Notes: a model not told the origin generated them from the sequence alone. DNA of 64,000 bases from Symsagittifera roscoffensis (GCF_963678635.1 NC_087069.1:10933206-10997205); one strand, 5' to 3'; positions 11,537 through 23,565 are shown, numbered from the stretch's first letter. Program-made: numbers and translations.

Positions 11537-13120
11537 AATTACAAACTTGTAAAATTCTTTTAAAATTCATTAATTTTTTGCACTAAATAATGTAATAAAA
11601 TTTATACCAAATGTAGTAAATTAATCTATAAGTTTTTTCCCCATGAAGCAGTAAAATTAATTACGATGAAAATTTATAATTTTTAAATTTCCCCCAAACG
11701 CAGTAAAATTCAAATTCTATGCAATAAATTGATAAAATGAGAAAGCAGTACTAACTTTTTGACATTTTCATTCAATCGCACGAGAATTCTATCCAAACTC
11801 GCACAGCTCGCCCACAAAGAATTGTTTAAATAATGATTTTAAGTTTCAAGTTTTCACACTCAACAACTCTAACACACGATAACAAGTTTCAAATTTTCCT
11901 TTAACCCGGTTGGAAAGGAATTATATACTAAACCAAACTAACCAACGCAGCTTACTAAACACCACAAATCATAAAATATCAGCATGACTAAGAAAAAAAC
12001 CAACGGTACCCAAACCGGATTAACCCAGTTTAAAACTGGATAATTTAACCTTTTGAAGACTATTATAAAGTCTAAGAAAGAAATAAAAAAACACAAAAAA
12101 GTTCCAAGACAAACCCATACCAAAAACAATTTGATTTTTGAAAAGAGGACGCGACCAAAGTAACATAAGAAAGACCAACATAAACCCAACATAAAACGTT
12201 ATCACATAAAAGGACCTCTCAAAGAAACAGCACGAAATCATACTCCCACTCCTGGCCTAACCCACCAGAGAGGACGTCCTGAGCATGCTCTATAGCCGGC
12301 CTAACCCACCGCGCTACATCCACGCTTTGTGATCACACTCCCGCTTTTAATAAGAGGTACTATAGGGTGAGTTACTCTTCAAAATAACCAAACTAAAAAA
12401 AACGCTTTTGTGAAAACAACCAACTAAAATCATGATTAAAAAATTGAATTAACATAATTTTATAAAATGTAAATCATACTTTGCAGTATATAGATCAATA
12501 CACAACAACAAAGACGAAGATCCAAAGACTAGATGATCCCATCACACTCGAACAAAAGAATGGCTAAGAACAACCGATATGCCGTCCACAATCACAACTC
12601 AAAGGATTTAGAGTACGACATGACTTCGCAGAAAAGAAGAGGACTTCATTGAACTAGACCAATGACCACCTCGATGTTCAAGTATACGTACAGATCCGAG
12701 TTACGAGGCATCCCTTCCACACACGACCTCCATGCCATTCCCAGACGAGGTTCCACATAAAACAAGTTCTCTACATAATACAGAAAAACCCGTCATTGCA
12801 AATCATTTTGAAATCAGATTGATTTCACTGGGGATCACAGTCGTTGTCAAAAGACGATGCAACGATTTTATGTCCCTAACTCCAGCGTCCTGGAACTTCT
12901 TCTCCAAGAGGAACCGGACAAGAATATGATGTTCGCCAAATACCAACGTTCATCATCCATCCTTCAAATTGCAGAAAGATAATTCTAAAAAACTCTGTAA
13001 AACCCGGATGGGTGGAACCTGATCTAAACTACATTTTATAATTGGATAAATTGGATATTTTACCACTGTAAAATATTTAATATTAACCAATCATAATCCA
13101 TCTAACTAACAACCCACTTA
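11537..13120. other. Non-coding 3' tail of the gypsy-like element
   Basis: After the TAA that ends the fourth ORF there is no convincing coding sequence. The first 200 bases are AT-rich with recurring GTAAAAT and GTAATAAAAT words. From about 11750 the A+C-rich composition of the element continues. Short ORFs here are not supported. No second copy of this stretch occurs near the 5' end, so it cannot be called LTR. Confidence 0.4.
12241..12355. repeat. Short imperfect duplication
   Basis: Two units share GGCCTAACCCACC (about 12254 and 12298) and a C-rich motif of ACTCCC type at about 12243 and 12336. On the minus strand the shared core reads GGTGGGTTAGGCC, resembling a tRNA A box, so this may be a SINE remnant. 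No B box was found. Confidence 0.35.
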
Positions 13121-13560
13121 TTTGTAAGTGCTGAAATTACTAGTAATTTCAGCACCAGAGAGATTTGAATTTAACTTAGAAATTAGTTGCCTCTCCAAAA
13201 GAACTTCAGCTGCCGCAATAAACCAGTTTACCCTAGATCTATTGAGCCTAGCAGAGACTAGTTAAACACCCTGAGACTCGTAAGTATAAAAGTAAGATTG
13301 GGATCGGTATTAGACTAAGAAATTGCACGAATCTATCCGGCCGAAAATAAGATAGCGTGACGAGCAGACGGTGTACCCTATCCGAAATTACTCTATGAGT
13401 TAACCACATCGGTCCTAACTCAAATTTAATGCTTTTTTCAATATGAAAAGTATTTTTCTATAGACTTTCCTTTAATGAATTTCAGAAAAAATCAAAGGGG
13501 GGGAAACTGGAAAAGTGCCCAAGCAACAAACTGACCCCTAGCGAAACGTGCCGCGATCAA
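13121..13560 (+). promoter_or_regulatory. Candidate promoter/LTR-like segment
   Basis: This segment opens with a perfect 28 bp palindrome at 13128-13155. It has a TATAAA at 13285-13290 and a purine-rich tract with seven to eight G at about 13485-13506, and an AATAAA at about 13559. These are the parts expected of an LTR plus a polypurine tract. Without a second copy in the window the LTR call cannot be tested, and boundaries are not defined. Confidence 0.3.
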
Positions 13561-14178
13561 TAAAATCAAAAGAAAAAACGAATTAAAGTTAAATCAAGTT
13601 GAAATGTAAGAAATAATTTTGATTTAAAAAAAAACTATAATAAATTTCAAAAATTGAAACAAAAAGAAAAAACCGGATACTAAACCCAAAAAAAAGATAA
13701 TAAAACCAAAAACAGTTGTTTTCAATGCGTCATTTGGCAATATTTTAGGAAGGTATTAGAAATAGACAGTTCAACGAAGTGTGTGGTGGACAAATAAAAA
13801 AAATGATTCAAGGCGCTTTTTTTGAAAAACATGAGGATTGAATTGTTTTAAAATATTTTGAAGTATAGCTCAAATTAATTGCTAATAAAAAGTCGTTTAA
13901 ATCTTTGCTACTGTTTTCAGTCAAGATGAGGACACAAACTTATCTTTGAAATTTGTTTAAGACTAATTTTTATTCTGATTGCTTTTTCGTTTTGCTTTAT
14001 CGTGAATTAAAAACTTTGTCGGAAAATAGCTTTCATTGGCAAGAAAAGATAATACACGTAACGCTAGGTTGGAAGTGAAAAAGTTTTCACTAAGCAACAT
14101 CCTTCAAACAGTCTATGGACAAAAACAAGTCCTTGGCAACGTCCTTGGATAAAACAAAGGACCCTTGATCAACATAAA
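13561..14178. other. AT-rich spacer
   Basis: Contains A-rich runs up to about 13740 and short repeated GTCCTTGG words at about 14129-14150. I see no gene, RNA or element end. Confidence 0.4.
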
Positions 14179-14357
14179 GAGGCCAAACTGTGAATTGGAT
14201 AGGCGCACAGTTATGTGACTGTATTCTCCTGGATTTCAAAGATAAATCTTTAAACGAGTTGAATTTTTGTCCGAACTATCAAAGAGAAAGAAAATAGAAC
14301 AAAATGGAGCGTCCTGGTTGCTGAATCCGTTACAATTCGAAAAAATAGTTTGGCCTC
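14179..14357 (+). mobile_element. Miniature inverted-repeat element, copy A (179 bp)
   Basis: Bounded by GAGGCCAAACTGTG at the left and the inverted match TAGTTTGGCCTC at the right. The interior matches the copies at 33824-34012 and 43303-43492: a GGCGCACA motif near the left end, then TGTCCGAAC, AAAGAAC-like words and a GAGCGTCC-TGTTGC-like segment. It has no coding capacity, so it would depend on a transposase supplied elsewhere. A target duplication is not evident. Confidence 0.75.
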
Positions 14358-14390
14358 ATAATGTAAATGCTGCTTCTGTTCCATCAATGT

Positions 14391-14700
14391 TTGCCCGCAC
14401 CGAGCGCCCATGGATTCTAATTAATCATAATGGATTCCGGAGACGAAAATCCATTAAAAACGTAAAATTCAGATCACGAAAATGATTATGTTGCCATTAT
14501 ATTCGATTTTTTCTAAAACAAAATAATCCGTTAAAATCGATTGTAATCCGATCTTTTTGGCACTGAAGTCGATTATTCTTTGCAAGATAGTCCTCTGTAA
14601 TTATCTTTTTTTGAAATCTAGTCCATTTTTGGAACGAAATTTGATGATTTTTGCAGAAAATTTTACAAGTTTTGGAGGAAGTTTGCAAAATGCATCTATG
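14391..14700 (+). repeat. Dispersed repeat with head GCCCGCACCGAGCGCCCATG, copy 1
   Basis: The first 35 bases match 41705-41740 almost exactly. The rest is made of diverged palindromic words such as AATCGATT, TAATCC and ATAATGG, seen in longer arrays elsewhere in the window. Non-coding. Confidence 0.65.
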
Positions 14701-15464
14701 TCTTTACTTAATGCCATGTCTCAGCATCAGCCCCTCAAAACTAAAGAGGGGGCGGTAAACTGAAAGGAGTCAGTCAATATTCCCCTTTCCCCAAGTACCA
14801 TCAATAAATACCTCAGACCCATGTTCAACCATGAGGGGGGACGAAGGGGGTAGGGAACAAACGGGGAGACGAAGAAGGGACGAACTAGGAAAAAGATGAG
14901 ACCAATTTGCCAAAAGTTGGCTGACTCGGCTCAATTTTTTAATTAAAAGTTGGGCTCATTCAGCTCGTTTTTTACTTTGTTACAAATTAGCTAATTCAGC
15001 CATGAAGCTATAATTTGTGCTCTTTTGCAACTAGTTTTGACCAGCTGCACTTATCGAGATTAATAAGATGTTCTTTGCTAGGCAAATCTGAGGTTTGATG
15101 TGCAGACAGTCATTGACCGCTACACTTACTCAGTGGTTGGCGTTTTCCGCCATTTATTCACACGAGCGCATGCAAAAGCGCGCGAATTCCACCAACCCAT
15201 ACCGAGCAACCGCGAGCGTTTAACGTATAGGTTTTGATGGGTATAAAAGCAATATCGCAAAGATACCATCGTTTTTTCTTCGAGTTGTTTCCATTTTGAC
15301 TGACTTGGGAAGTGGAGCGATTGTTTCCGGTTCTTTTTCTATTCACTTCCCTGTGAGAGATCCGAAGTTTTTTCCGGCAAAAGTGGGGAATGAAAAAAAA
15401 CGAAATACTGAATAAAAAACGAATGAAAAAAAAACGAATGAAAAAAATTTATTTTGTTTTAGCT
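14701..15464. other. Spacer with GGCTCA-TTCAGC repeats and poly-A arrays
   Basis: About 14915-15005 holds imperfect TTGGCTCATTCAGC units also found at about 35870-36090. 15388-15450 is an A-rich array of GAATGAAAAAAAAC-like units. No gene is supported. Confidence 0.4.
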
Positions 15465-15536
15465 CACACCATGGCCGAGCGTATCTGTTTTAGTCCCACA
15501 CGCGGGATGACCAGGCTCAAATCCTAATCGGAGACA
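15465..15536 (+). repeat. tRNA-like unit 1 (SINE head or tRNA pseudogene)
   Basis: Has an A box TGGCCGAGCG at 15472-15481 and a B box-like GGCTCAAATCC at 15514-15524, spaced as in a tRNA, followed by a run of T. The A box is typical of tRNA-Leu/Ser. Acceptor pairing is poor, so a tRNA-derived repeat is more likely than a working tRNA. Confidence 0.5.
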
Positions 15537-15620
15537 ATTTTTTTTACTTTTTATTTTCTCATTTAGCCTACTCAGTAGAATTGAAATAGTTCAAAATTCT
15601 TAAAATCTTTTCTAAAAGTT

Positions 15621-15690
15621 CTGTGGTCGAGTGTATATGCCGTGCACTTTCAAATTGAGTAGTCAGTTTCAAATCCGCAATCAGAAGAAA
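15621..15690 (+). repeat. tRNA-like unit 2
   Basis: Has an A box TGGTCGAGTG at 15624-15633 and a B box AGTTTCAAATCC at about 15665-15676. Same orientation as the unit about 155 bases upstream and diverged from it. Together they look like a dimeric tRNA-derived SINE. Confidence 0.45.
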
Positions 15691-16187
15691 ATTTTTGATT
15701 TGTTTTTGTAATTATCAAACATATATTCAGTTTGATCAGAATTTGAACACACAAATCTCCTAAATTAAAAAAAAAACACCTGCGGTTTTCAGCGGTAACA
15801 GTTGTTTTATCACCTGTTTCGAATAAAACTAATTTGGAGGCTGCTCAGTTTGATTTATAGAAATTGATTTTTTTTCGTTTTATTTAGCCAAATAAGCCAG
15901 ATAAGCCAAATAAGCCAAGATAAGCTTACTTCGTCTCAGATAAGCCAAAACTGGTTTTTTACACTACTTCAGTTTGATCGATTTGAAATTATTGAAGTAT
16001 TTTGAATAAAAAGGCTTTTATGGTCTTTCAAATGATTATGCTTGCACTAATATATCGGGCTGTTTCGTGGGGGCTTGAGCGGAACAGCCCCACAGACCAC
16101 TTTTCATCAAAGGCTCTATCGTCAATTCTTCACTTGGTTCAGTAGTTATCATATGAATATTGTTTAAAGCAATGTAATGCTGTTGGA
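15691..16187. repeat. Spacer holding a short ATAAGCCAA tandem array
   Basis: At 15884-15951 about six imperfect copies of a 9-10 bp ATAAGCCAA unit occur. The rest is AT-rich spacer with no gene. Confidence 0.5.
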
Positions 16188-16296
16188 ACAGCTAGTAGCA
16201 TGCATGATTGGCAAGCTGTAGGATCGAATCCAGTTGGGTAGACAGCTAGTAGTATGCATGATTGGCGAGGTGGAGCGTTCGAATCCAGTTGGGTAG
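16188..16296 (+). repeat. 54 bp unit duplicated in tandem
   Basis: Two head-to-tail units (16188-16241 and 16242-16296) begin ACAGCTAGTAG and end CCAGTTGGGTAG. Each contains a B box-like sequence (GATCGAATCC or GTTCGAATCC). This suggests a duplicated tRNA-related fragment. Confidence 0.65.
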
Positions 16297-17265
16297 ATCA
16301 TTTTGACATTAAAACAATAAAATTGTGAGAAGGTTGAGCAAAACGTGCAAATAGCAAAAAGCTACGAACTGTGATCGGGCCTCGCACCCTGCCCCCTTTT
16401 TGTTTTAATAGCATACCTGTGTTGCAACGGGAATTTAAATAAGCGCAAAGACAAGTGTAAAGCGGTACCAGACGAATTGACCAAAAGGCCTAAGCTAATA
16501 TAACCCCAATGTTCAGCATGGGAGTTCGCGTGGGTTGGAATCCACTCATAGCGAGACTCTTATACACGTAAGCCCGAAGGCAAATAGCCCACTTCACCGT
16601 TTTAACTATTTTATCTCCCTAAATTGGTTGCCTTGGTTGAAGCTGACCGTCAAATAAGTTCAATTTGGCTCAAAGATTACTACCGGTTGTTTTGACTCGC
16701 TCGCGACAACTTATCTTTCAAATTTTTACCGAAAAAATACTATTATGAAAACGATTTGTAGCAGATTTTGCTTTTTTGTTGGATCAACGACAAGGTGGGT
16801 TTTAATTACCAAAAATACGAGATAAGTTTTAGTGAATGAGCCGTTTTAACAATCCGCGCCGAATATTTCATGGATAAAAATTGAATAAACTGGATGTTTG
16901 TGGACAAAAATGTCTATATAATCCATTATCATAGCAAATTTAGACAACATAATGACTTTTCAACCCATTGAATTAGATTTCTTAAAAAACAAAACATCCG
17001 TCATCCGTTGATTTTCAATTGAATCGATTATAGCCAATTTTTTTAACAATAAAATTGATTATTTTTTGTTCATAAAATCCATGAAGTTGAATTAAATTTT
17101 CTAGCTAATTACTCCATTTTTTGCAATTTTTTGCAGAACTCGAACGAACACGTACATCAATGCCCCCACTTCCCATACCACGTACCTTCCCTCTCCCTCC
17201 CTACCTACCCCCACCCCTCGTACAACACCACCCCCACTCCCACACCCAAACACCCAAACCACTAT
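16297..17265. other. Spacer
   Basis: Contains a B box-like GGGTTGGAATCC at about 16532 without a matching A box, ATCGATT-family words at 16985-17065, and a C-rich tract at 17160-17260 (CCCCAC and CCCTCC words). No gene is seen. Confidence 0.4.
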
Positions 17266-18776
17266 AAGTGCGGGCCTGAAGGTATACCAATGTACGGTAT
17301 AGCTATGTTAACTCCTATTTTATGTTAACTCCTATTTTACGACTCCGTGACCATGTTAAGCAATTCTGTTATGCCGATGACCTAGCTGCAGGTGGGAAAC
17401 TTGAACAACTGATGTCGTAGTGGGAAACGTTGAGAGAACTCGGACCGAAGTGTGGATATTTCCTGAATGCTTCCAAGATTAAGCTTATTGTTAAACATGA
17501 ACACTTTGGATTTGCAGAGCGTGCTTTCTCTGGAAGTGGTAAAACAATTTAAGCAGAGGGACACAAACATTTGGGATGCCCGATTAGAAGCAAAAAATTC
17601 CGTGAACAACATGTTCTCAGACGTCAGATGGATGGACAAGTGAGTTAGAGATTTATATCACATCACTGAGACGCAGCCACACTGTGCTTTTGCAGATTTT
17701 ACGCATATTTTCATTCCGAAGTGGAATTACATTATGAGAGTGATCGGTTGAAGCCTCGATGAAATTATCATGTATATTAAGTACGCATTTTTTTTACCAA
17801 AGTTGACTGGTAGAAAATCACTAGGAGACATTTTGAAAGTTCTGTGCTCATCAATCCAGAAACAGACTCCGCTCAGAGTTTCAAAGACTCTGAGATACTC
17901 TGTAAGCTTTTGTTGAGAAACTTTTGTCAGGCGATACCGATTTAGACGAAAATGCAAATATGCAGAAACGAGCGTTTGCTCAAATACTGAAGGAGAACAA
18001 ACGGCGGGCCGAAAGAAAGAAAAATGTTGTGTTGCAATCGCGCGTCACTACATCATACTCAACAGCATTTGAACTGGCTGACGAAAGAGGCGCGTCAAAC
18101 TTGCTCACAGCGTTGCCAATAGAAGAACATGGTCTTTGCATGAGTAAAGCAGTGTTTAAGGATGTATTGTGCTTGCGATAAAATTGGCCGCTGAAATATG
18201 TCCCATCTCACTGTTTGTGGAAAATGTTTTTTGTTGAGCATTGCTTGTCTTGTGATTTTGGAGGCTTCCTAGTTCTTCTTCATAATGAAATGAGAGATAT
18301 AACAGCGGAAATGTTAACTGAAGTTTCGTCAAATGCTGAAGTCAAACCTCATTTAGAGCAATTATCTTGCGAGCTATTGGCTTTGAGAACATCAATTAGT
18401 GGTGATGAAGGGCAGCTTGATATTTCAGTTTATGGAGTCTGGGGAGGCAGATTTGAAAGGCATTCTTTGATTTAAGAGTATTCAATCCTTGCGTCAAATC
18501 ATAACCTGGTACTCTGCCAAGTGTGTACAGGAAGCACAAAATGGAACAAAGAGATGCTGTGAGCTACGTTTCAGTGATGTTGAATATAGTTCATTAATAG
18601 CTCTTGTTTTTTCGTGCACGGGAGGCATGGGCCAACTTGTTACCACGTTTTACAAAAGGTTTGCTTCGATCATCTGTGAAAAAAAAATAATAACTTCGTA
18701 AAGTCAAGTGCTTTGGTGGATGTCATAATAGATTCGCGCTTTTTAGATCTTCAATCATGTGTAACCGTGGATCCCG
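17266..18776 (+). pseudogene. Degraded reverse-transcriptase protein (YADD type) and its conserved C-terminal half
   Basis: Signal is spread over three frames with many frameshifts. A YADD box is at 17370-17381, followed by the AAGGKLEQL pattern and a K-HLG block at about 17560. Further on, ASNLLTALPIEEHGL (about 18087-18135) is followed by LCLR, then VEHCLSCDFGGF and LLHNEMRDITAEMLTEV (18232-18325), LDIS-YGVWGG (about 18415-18450), TGGMGQL-TTFYKR (about 18617-18660), and a final IMCNRGSR-like block near 18750-18775. I recognise this order from a reverse-transcriptase family common in marine invertebrate genomes, but I cannot name the clade with certainty. There is no intact frame longer than 90 codons, so it is inactive. 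Confidence 0.7.
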
Positions 18777-19417
18777 TTAATCATATTGGAGACCGAAGCG
18801 TGATTGAGTACAGCAAAGAATTTTTGAAGCGAGCTTAGTGGACATCAAATAAATTGCATGGATGTTTCTTTTAGGATATCTTTCAGCTGTTGTTGTTTAT
18901 TCTCATGTGAAGTCACCTCTACAGAAATTGGATATAAAATGACGCCAATAAAACAGAAGTACAGCCCACCTTGGAACTTAATAAATCAGGAAGCGAATAT
19001 TTTCAGTTCAATTTTACTGATTTTGATAATTCAACTAATAGAAATAATGATTGGAGTGAAATGTAATCAAAATTAAAATTATATACTATCAAAAAAGTGC
19101 GAAATATAGATAATTTTTTTTCATAAACGCGCTTGAAAAAAGGAAAAAATCAATATTAGCGAGAAAATAACTAACTTAAAATCAACAACAAAATAAAAAA
19201 ATTGAAAACAGCACTCGAAAAGATTAAAATGAAAGGATTATATTCCACTGCAATTGATGAAAAATGATTAGTTTTCTCTCGTTAAAAATTAGTAAAATAA
19301 GTTGAAAACAAACGATTATAATTAGTTACAATCATGTATATTAAGATTTTATTGCTTGAAAACTAGTATCATTAATATCAATTTTTAATCATTTTATAAT
19401 CAGTTTTTGTTAATTTA
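18777..19417. other. AT-rich spacer
   Basis: No coding signal beyond short chance frames. Late part has TTATAATCAGTTT-like words related to the ATCGATT family. Confidence 0.35.
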
Positions 19418-20745
19418 TAGAGTCGGACAATAAAAGTCCAATATAATCGATTATTATACAAGAAACTTCACTGAGATTGAGCGCATAGTTTGGCACCCAA
19501 CAAAAACGATTTCTTTGTGAACGAGCATCCCCCCACGCACTGAGAGTATCAGGCAAAGGGTATCTAATCGACTGGCTTCCCAGATGTTTCTTCCCAGAAA
19601 TTTGCATCGGTTGTTCGAGATTCTTCTTGGAGCCTTGATCACTGACCAAGCGGAAGAGTGAACTACCAGGAAGACAACCTAAGAGAGTTCCCAAAAGAAT
19701 GATTATGTGCATCAGCTTCCGAGTTTGAAGCATCAGGAACGACTACACTTCATCACACAGGGCGAGACAGGCAGACAACGGCAGACACCTCCAATATCAA
19801 GAACGAAACAGCAGCTAAACGTAGAGATAAACACAAAATCTTCTGTCTGGGAGCTTCAGTCCGACGATCAGTCCGACGACGCAATCAGTCCTAACGCATA
19901 ATACCTTTAATAAATCAAAGAGAGCCATTCTGAGCTGTGATTGGGGTTTGCTGCATTTTAGAAAAACACTACGCCACTGCACGACACTTCGATGTCACCA
20001 ATCTTTCAAAAATCGAGAATGTTCCCAAAATCTTAAAACTAATTTAAATTTAAGCTATAAAACTAATTATATCTTATAAGTTAATACTTCCCACGCAAGC
20101 CAGTACTCGGTGATTTTTCTCCAAACTTTTGGTTCTGAAAACAATTACAATAGGCTCATAGACAAAACAACTATACATTTTTCATCGATGCCAGAAGTTT
20201 TTTTGATAATTATGAACGGATCTTTAATCCGTTTTTTCGGGTCATAGACAACAAAAACTGGACCATTTTTTTGGATTCGTTCATGACTCGAACCCACTGA
20301 TCAAAATTTACCGAAAAAAAATATAACAAAATTGAAAAAACTACCAAAGAGCTTTGAAGCATCCAAAGAGTTTTGCAAGACTGTACTGTGCGATTACACC
20401 CAACTGAAATTAGGTGGTCTGATAGTAAAACATTGGGCAAACTTGAATAATTTTTCCATCATCAAGCTTTTCCGTGTGTGTTGTTGGAATTTAACCAATT
20501 TGCCCAATTTCCAACCCGTCCTGACAAAACTCAAAGTTTATTATATCAATTTTCGCCCCTCTGAATAATGAATTCGCTGCCTGGAAATAATGTTAAGTGG
20601 TTAGGTGCGGTGTTATTAATTGGGTTAGGTTGAGTTTCGCTATCCTCATGTTTTTTCCGCGTGTGTTGTTGGAGTTAACTTCCAACAAATTATCATCGCG
20701 TATACGTTCCTTAGGCGTATGGCGCTTATACTAGCCGATAGTTCT
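19418..20745. repeat. Inverted repeat arm L1
   Basis: This stretch is matched in reverse complement by 24465-25955. Matching points include the outer GGACTTTTATTGTCC-like end, the GGTGCCAAA-TATGCG segment, CTGAGCTGTGATTGGGG, the GATCAAAATT segment near 20300, and the TACGTTCCTTAGGCGTATGG segment at 20703-20722. An internal direct repeat (CCG[T/C]GTGTGTTGTTGGA) occurs at about 20477 and 20659. A short minus-strand frame at 19410-19733 has a counterpart in the other arm but no recognised product. Confidence 0.75.
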
Positions 20746-21825
20746 TTACATCTTTTGCTTCGCAAACTTCCCACTCCGTCAAGGACTATTTTTTTTCCAA
20801 AACAGTTTCAACTGTAAGGTTTCTAGTTTCTACCGAAATTTTGATATCAATGTTAAACAAACATGCTAGTTACAGAAACACACAAAACAAGATTTACTCC
20901 AAAATATGAAAAAAAAAGATACAAAAACTTCTCTTTAACTTAAAGCAACTGCATTTGGAGAAGATACTATTTGCAATGAGTTGAAGCGCAAAAACTTGAA
21001 AACAATTTTCTTATTTATCAAAAGTACTCGCAATCCTGTAATTGGGAAATTGAAAAATGCTCAGTTCGAATTACGTAACGAGCTATTTGTCATATGTCAA
21101 AAAATCAAAAATTCAACATGAAAAATAAAAACAAACCAAAAAATTGGAAAAGCAAAAAAATAATAAGAAGGGACAGAAATGGAAGATAGAAAAACTGCTG
21201 TCAGACTTAAGGCTGTTTTTGCAAAGTAAAATATTCTGGACAATTGAGTTCAAAAACAGGTCCAACACAAAAAAAGTTCTAGTAACAATTTCATCACAAA
21301 AATTTGATGCAGAAATAGATAGATTGAAACAAATAAAATTGCAGGTTCCCTGGTTTTGCCTGCCTGGGCAATTAAAACTGCCAACCTTTGTTTTGCCGAA
21401 AGATTTTTTCAGTGATGGATTGATAAAACAGTGCAATAAATAAAGACTTCTAGATTTCTCAAGGAAATCTGGATAGAATCAAAAAAAAAACTGAAAACTA
21501 CATGCCAACTTTAGCAAAAAAAATTATCCAAAATACAAAAGCGCTTCGATTTATTTAGAAAAAAGTTTTTGAGCTCTACTAAAATTATCTTTTGAAAATA
21601 TACATTGTTAATTGACGCCGATAAAATTTTAATTTTATTATATCTAGCAAACAAGTGTACATCTGCTGATTTTCTTGAACTTTCAAATCTATTCAATTCT
21701 GTTCCTCATTTTTTTTTCAGTACGGTAAACTCATACGGATTTTTACCTCAACCTTATGATTTACATGCAAGTTTATTGAAATAAAAAAACACTACGCAAA
21801 AACTGGCGATGCTAAATCTTGATGG

Positions 21826-21960
21826 GCTTCTTTCACTTATGGTCTAGCACAAGGCTCAGTGCTCGGACCGATCGATTTCACATTATATTTTAGGGATTTT
21901 TGGAATAACTTCAAACGGTTCAGTTTGCGGATGACATTTTGAGTTTTATTTTTGAAAAAA
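21826..21960 (+). pseudogene. Non-LTR reverse transcriptase fragment
   Basis: LAQGSVLGPIDFTLYF is read from about 21844, with QGSVLGP at 21850-21870. After a frameshift the catalytic FADD is at 21924-21935. QGSVLGP followed by FADD is typical of LINE-type reverse transcriptases. The flanking endonuclease is not recognisable. The mirror copy is on the minus strand at 28050-28175. Confidence 0.65.
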
Positions 21961-22215
21961 ATTGATTACTACTATACAAGGTTAAAACTCATGATTAATG
22001 CTGCAAACCAGATACAATCAGAATTGTCAAAAGCTTAGTATCATTCGATTCGAATCAAAATTTTGAATGGGAAAGGAAAACCAAAGAATCAGCACGGTAT
22101 TGTGTTATTACATTGCAAGATTTTTTGAGTTTTGAAGCCATTCCTAAAAAGTGTTTAGCTATTTAGATTGCGTAAGAACGACAGTTTACATTTTACGGCA
22201 ATAATTGCGCTTAAT

Positions 22216-22292
22216 GGCACGTGTTTTTTTTAATTGAAACACGTGCCAATCTTGTTTTTTACAATTTTGTTTTTTACAATCTTGTTTTTTAT
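22216..22292. repeat. Hairpin and 15 bp tandem repeat
   Basis: GGCACGTGTTT and AAACACGTGCC pair over a short loop at 22216-22247. Three copies of a CTTGTTTTTTACAAT-like unit follow. The mirror version lies at about 27675-27755. Confidence 0.6.
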
Positions 22293-23565
22293 GAAATAAT
22301 TTCCGTAGTTTTCACTAAACAATTTTCAATCGATTCACCGAAACATTGAAATGTCGATTAAAATTGCCTCGTTCAAAGAAAATTTGAAAACTATTGTGAT
22401 GTATATTTGCAAAATAAAAAAATCCAGCAGAATTAGTCTTTAGAAATTTGTGTTTGCTAAAAAGATACAACTTGTTTACCGAAACAAAAAAAAATTCAAT
22501 TTAACTGAAAAAAAGTATTGAGAATGCAAATATTTGATTTCACGAATAACATAAAATCAGAAAAGTAAATACTGGACAGGTATATGGAAATTGCTCACCA
22601 TAAGTTCCAATTGCAAAAAGGTGTGAACAGAAACTGAATGGTTTACCTAACAACCTGAGAATGATAAGAAACTAATAATAATAACTCAAAATGTTTAAAT
22701 TTGTTTGACATATGAAACATCGCATACGTTAAAGTAACTCATACCTTCACCCTAAATTTTCATTTTGAATTTGTTTAGAAAAAAATCCTGTTTTATTTGT
22801 TGACTTGTTGAGTTGTCAAAGAGCATTTATTTTTTTCTGGCTTTTTAAAACAAATTTATTTACTTCAACAGATTTTTTCAAGGTCAAAACAATCAGGTTC
22901 TAAAATAAAACAAAATTCAAAAACAAAGAAAATGAGTATTTCCATACAATCAAGTCAGATAACTATCAAATCCGTATAGGAATCAAACTAACAATTGCGA
23001 TGAATATCTTAAAATATCAAGCGGTTTAAAAATTTTTTATTTTAGAGAACCTATTGTAAGATAAGATAAGTTGTATGAAGAATTTCCCCAAAAGTTCTTT
23101 GTTTTCTCGGCCAATATTTTTACGCCATTATTTGTCCAAAATTGCCGCTCAACAAACATTCATCAAGAAGTCTTGAGATGTTTAGTTTCGGATTATATGA
23201 CTTTCTTCCCATCTCAACTCTTGTAAATTGATCAACTGTAGAGGCATCTGTTGAATAATTTTTGCAAATTAATCACTTTAAAATAGATAATTATCTTAAA
23301 GAAAATAAATTAAAAATTTAACTTAAAATACAATAAATAATTTATTGCTTTGAACAAATTTTGTACTAAGGCAAACAAAACTTTGCATCACTTGCAAAAC
23401 AGGTATTGCATAAAGCAAATTATGCAACAACAAATCGCTCTCACTGAATCAAGGCGGATTTTGATTTAAACGATATAGGAATCAATCTAAGAACTGCGAT
23501 GAAGAATTGAGCGTCGAATGGTCTAAACTTTTATCGGCTTCGAAGCCATTTAAGAGTCCAGTGTA

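Larger units (their letters stand above)
20746..23565 (+). repeat. Inverted repeat arm L2, with non-LTR retrotransposon fragment
   Basis: Matched in reverse complement by about 26395-28970. Checkpoints are the CTACCGAAATTTTGATATCA segment at 20829, the CCCTGG-TTTTGCC and AATTAAAACTGC segment near 21350, the RT fragment near 21830-21960, an ACACGTGCC hairpin at 22216-22247, and GTCGAATGGTCTAAAC at about 23513. Arms differ by many substitutions and small indels, so the duplication is old. Confidence 0.75.

Noticed and set aside
14179-14357. Reading the GAGGCC-ended unit as a terminator hairpin or ncRNA
   Set aside because: Three similar copies with terminal inverted repeats in both orientations fit a mobile element better.
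15465-15690. Functional tRNA genes
   Set aside because: A and B boxes are present but acceptor and anticodon pairing is poor, so a tRNA-derived repeat is more likely.
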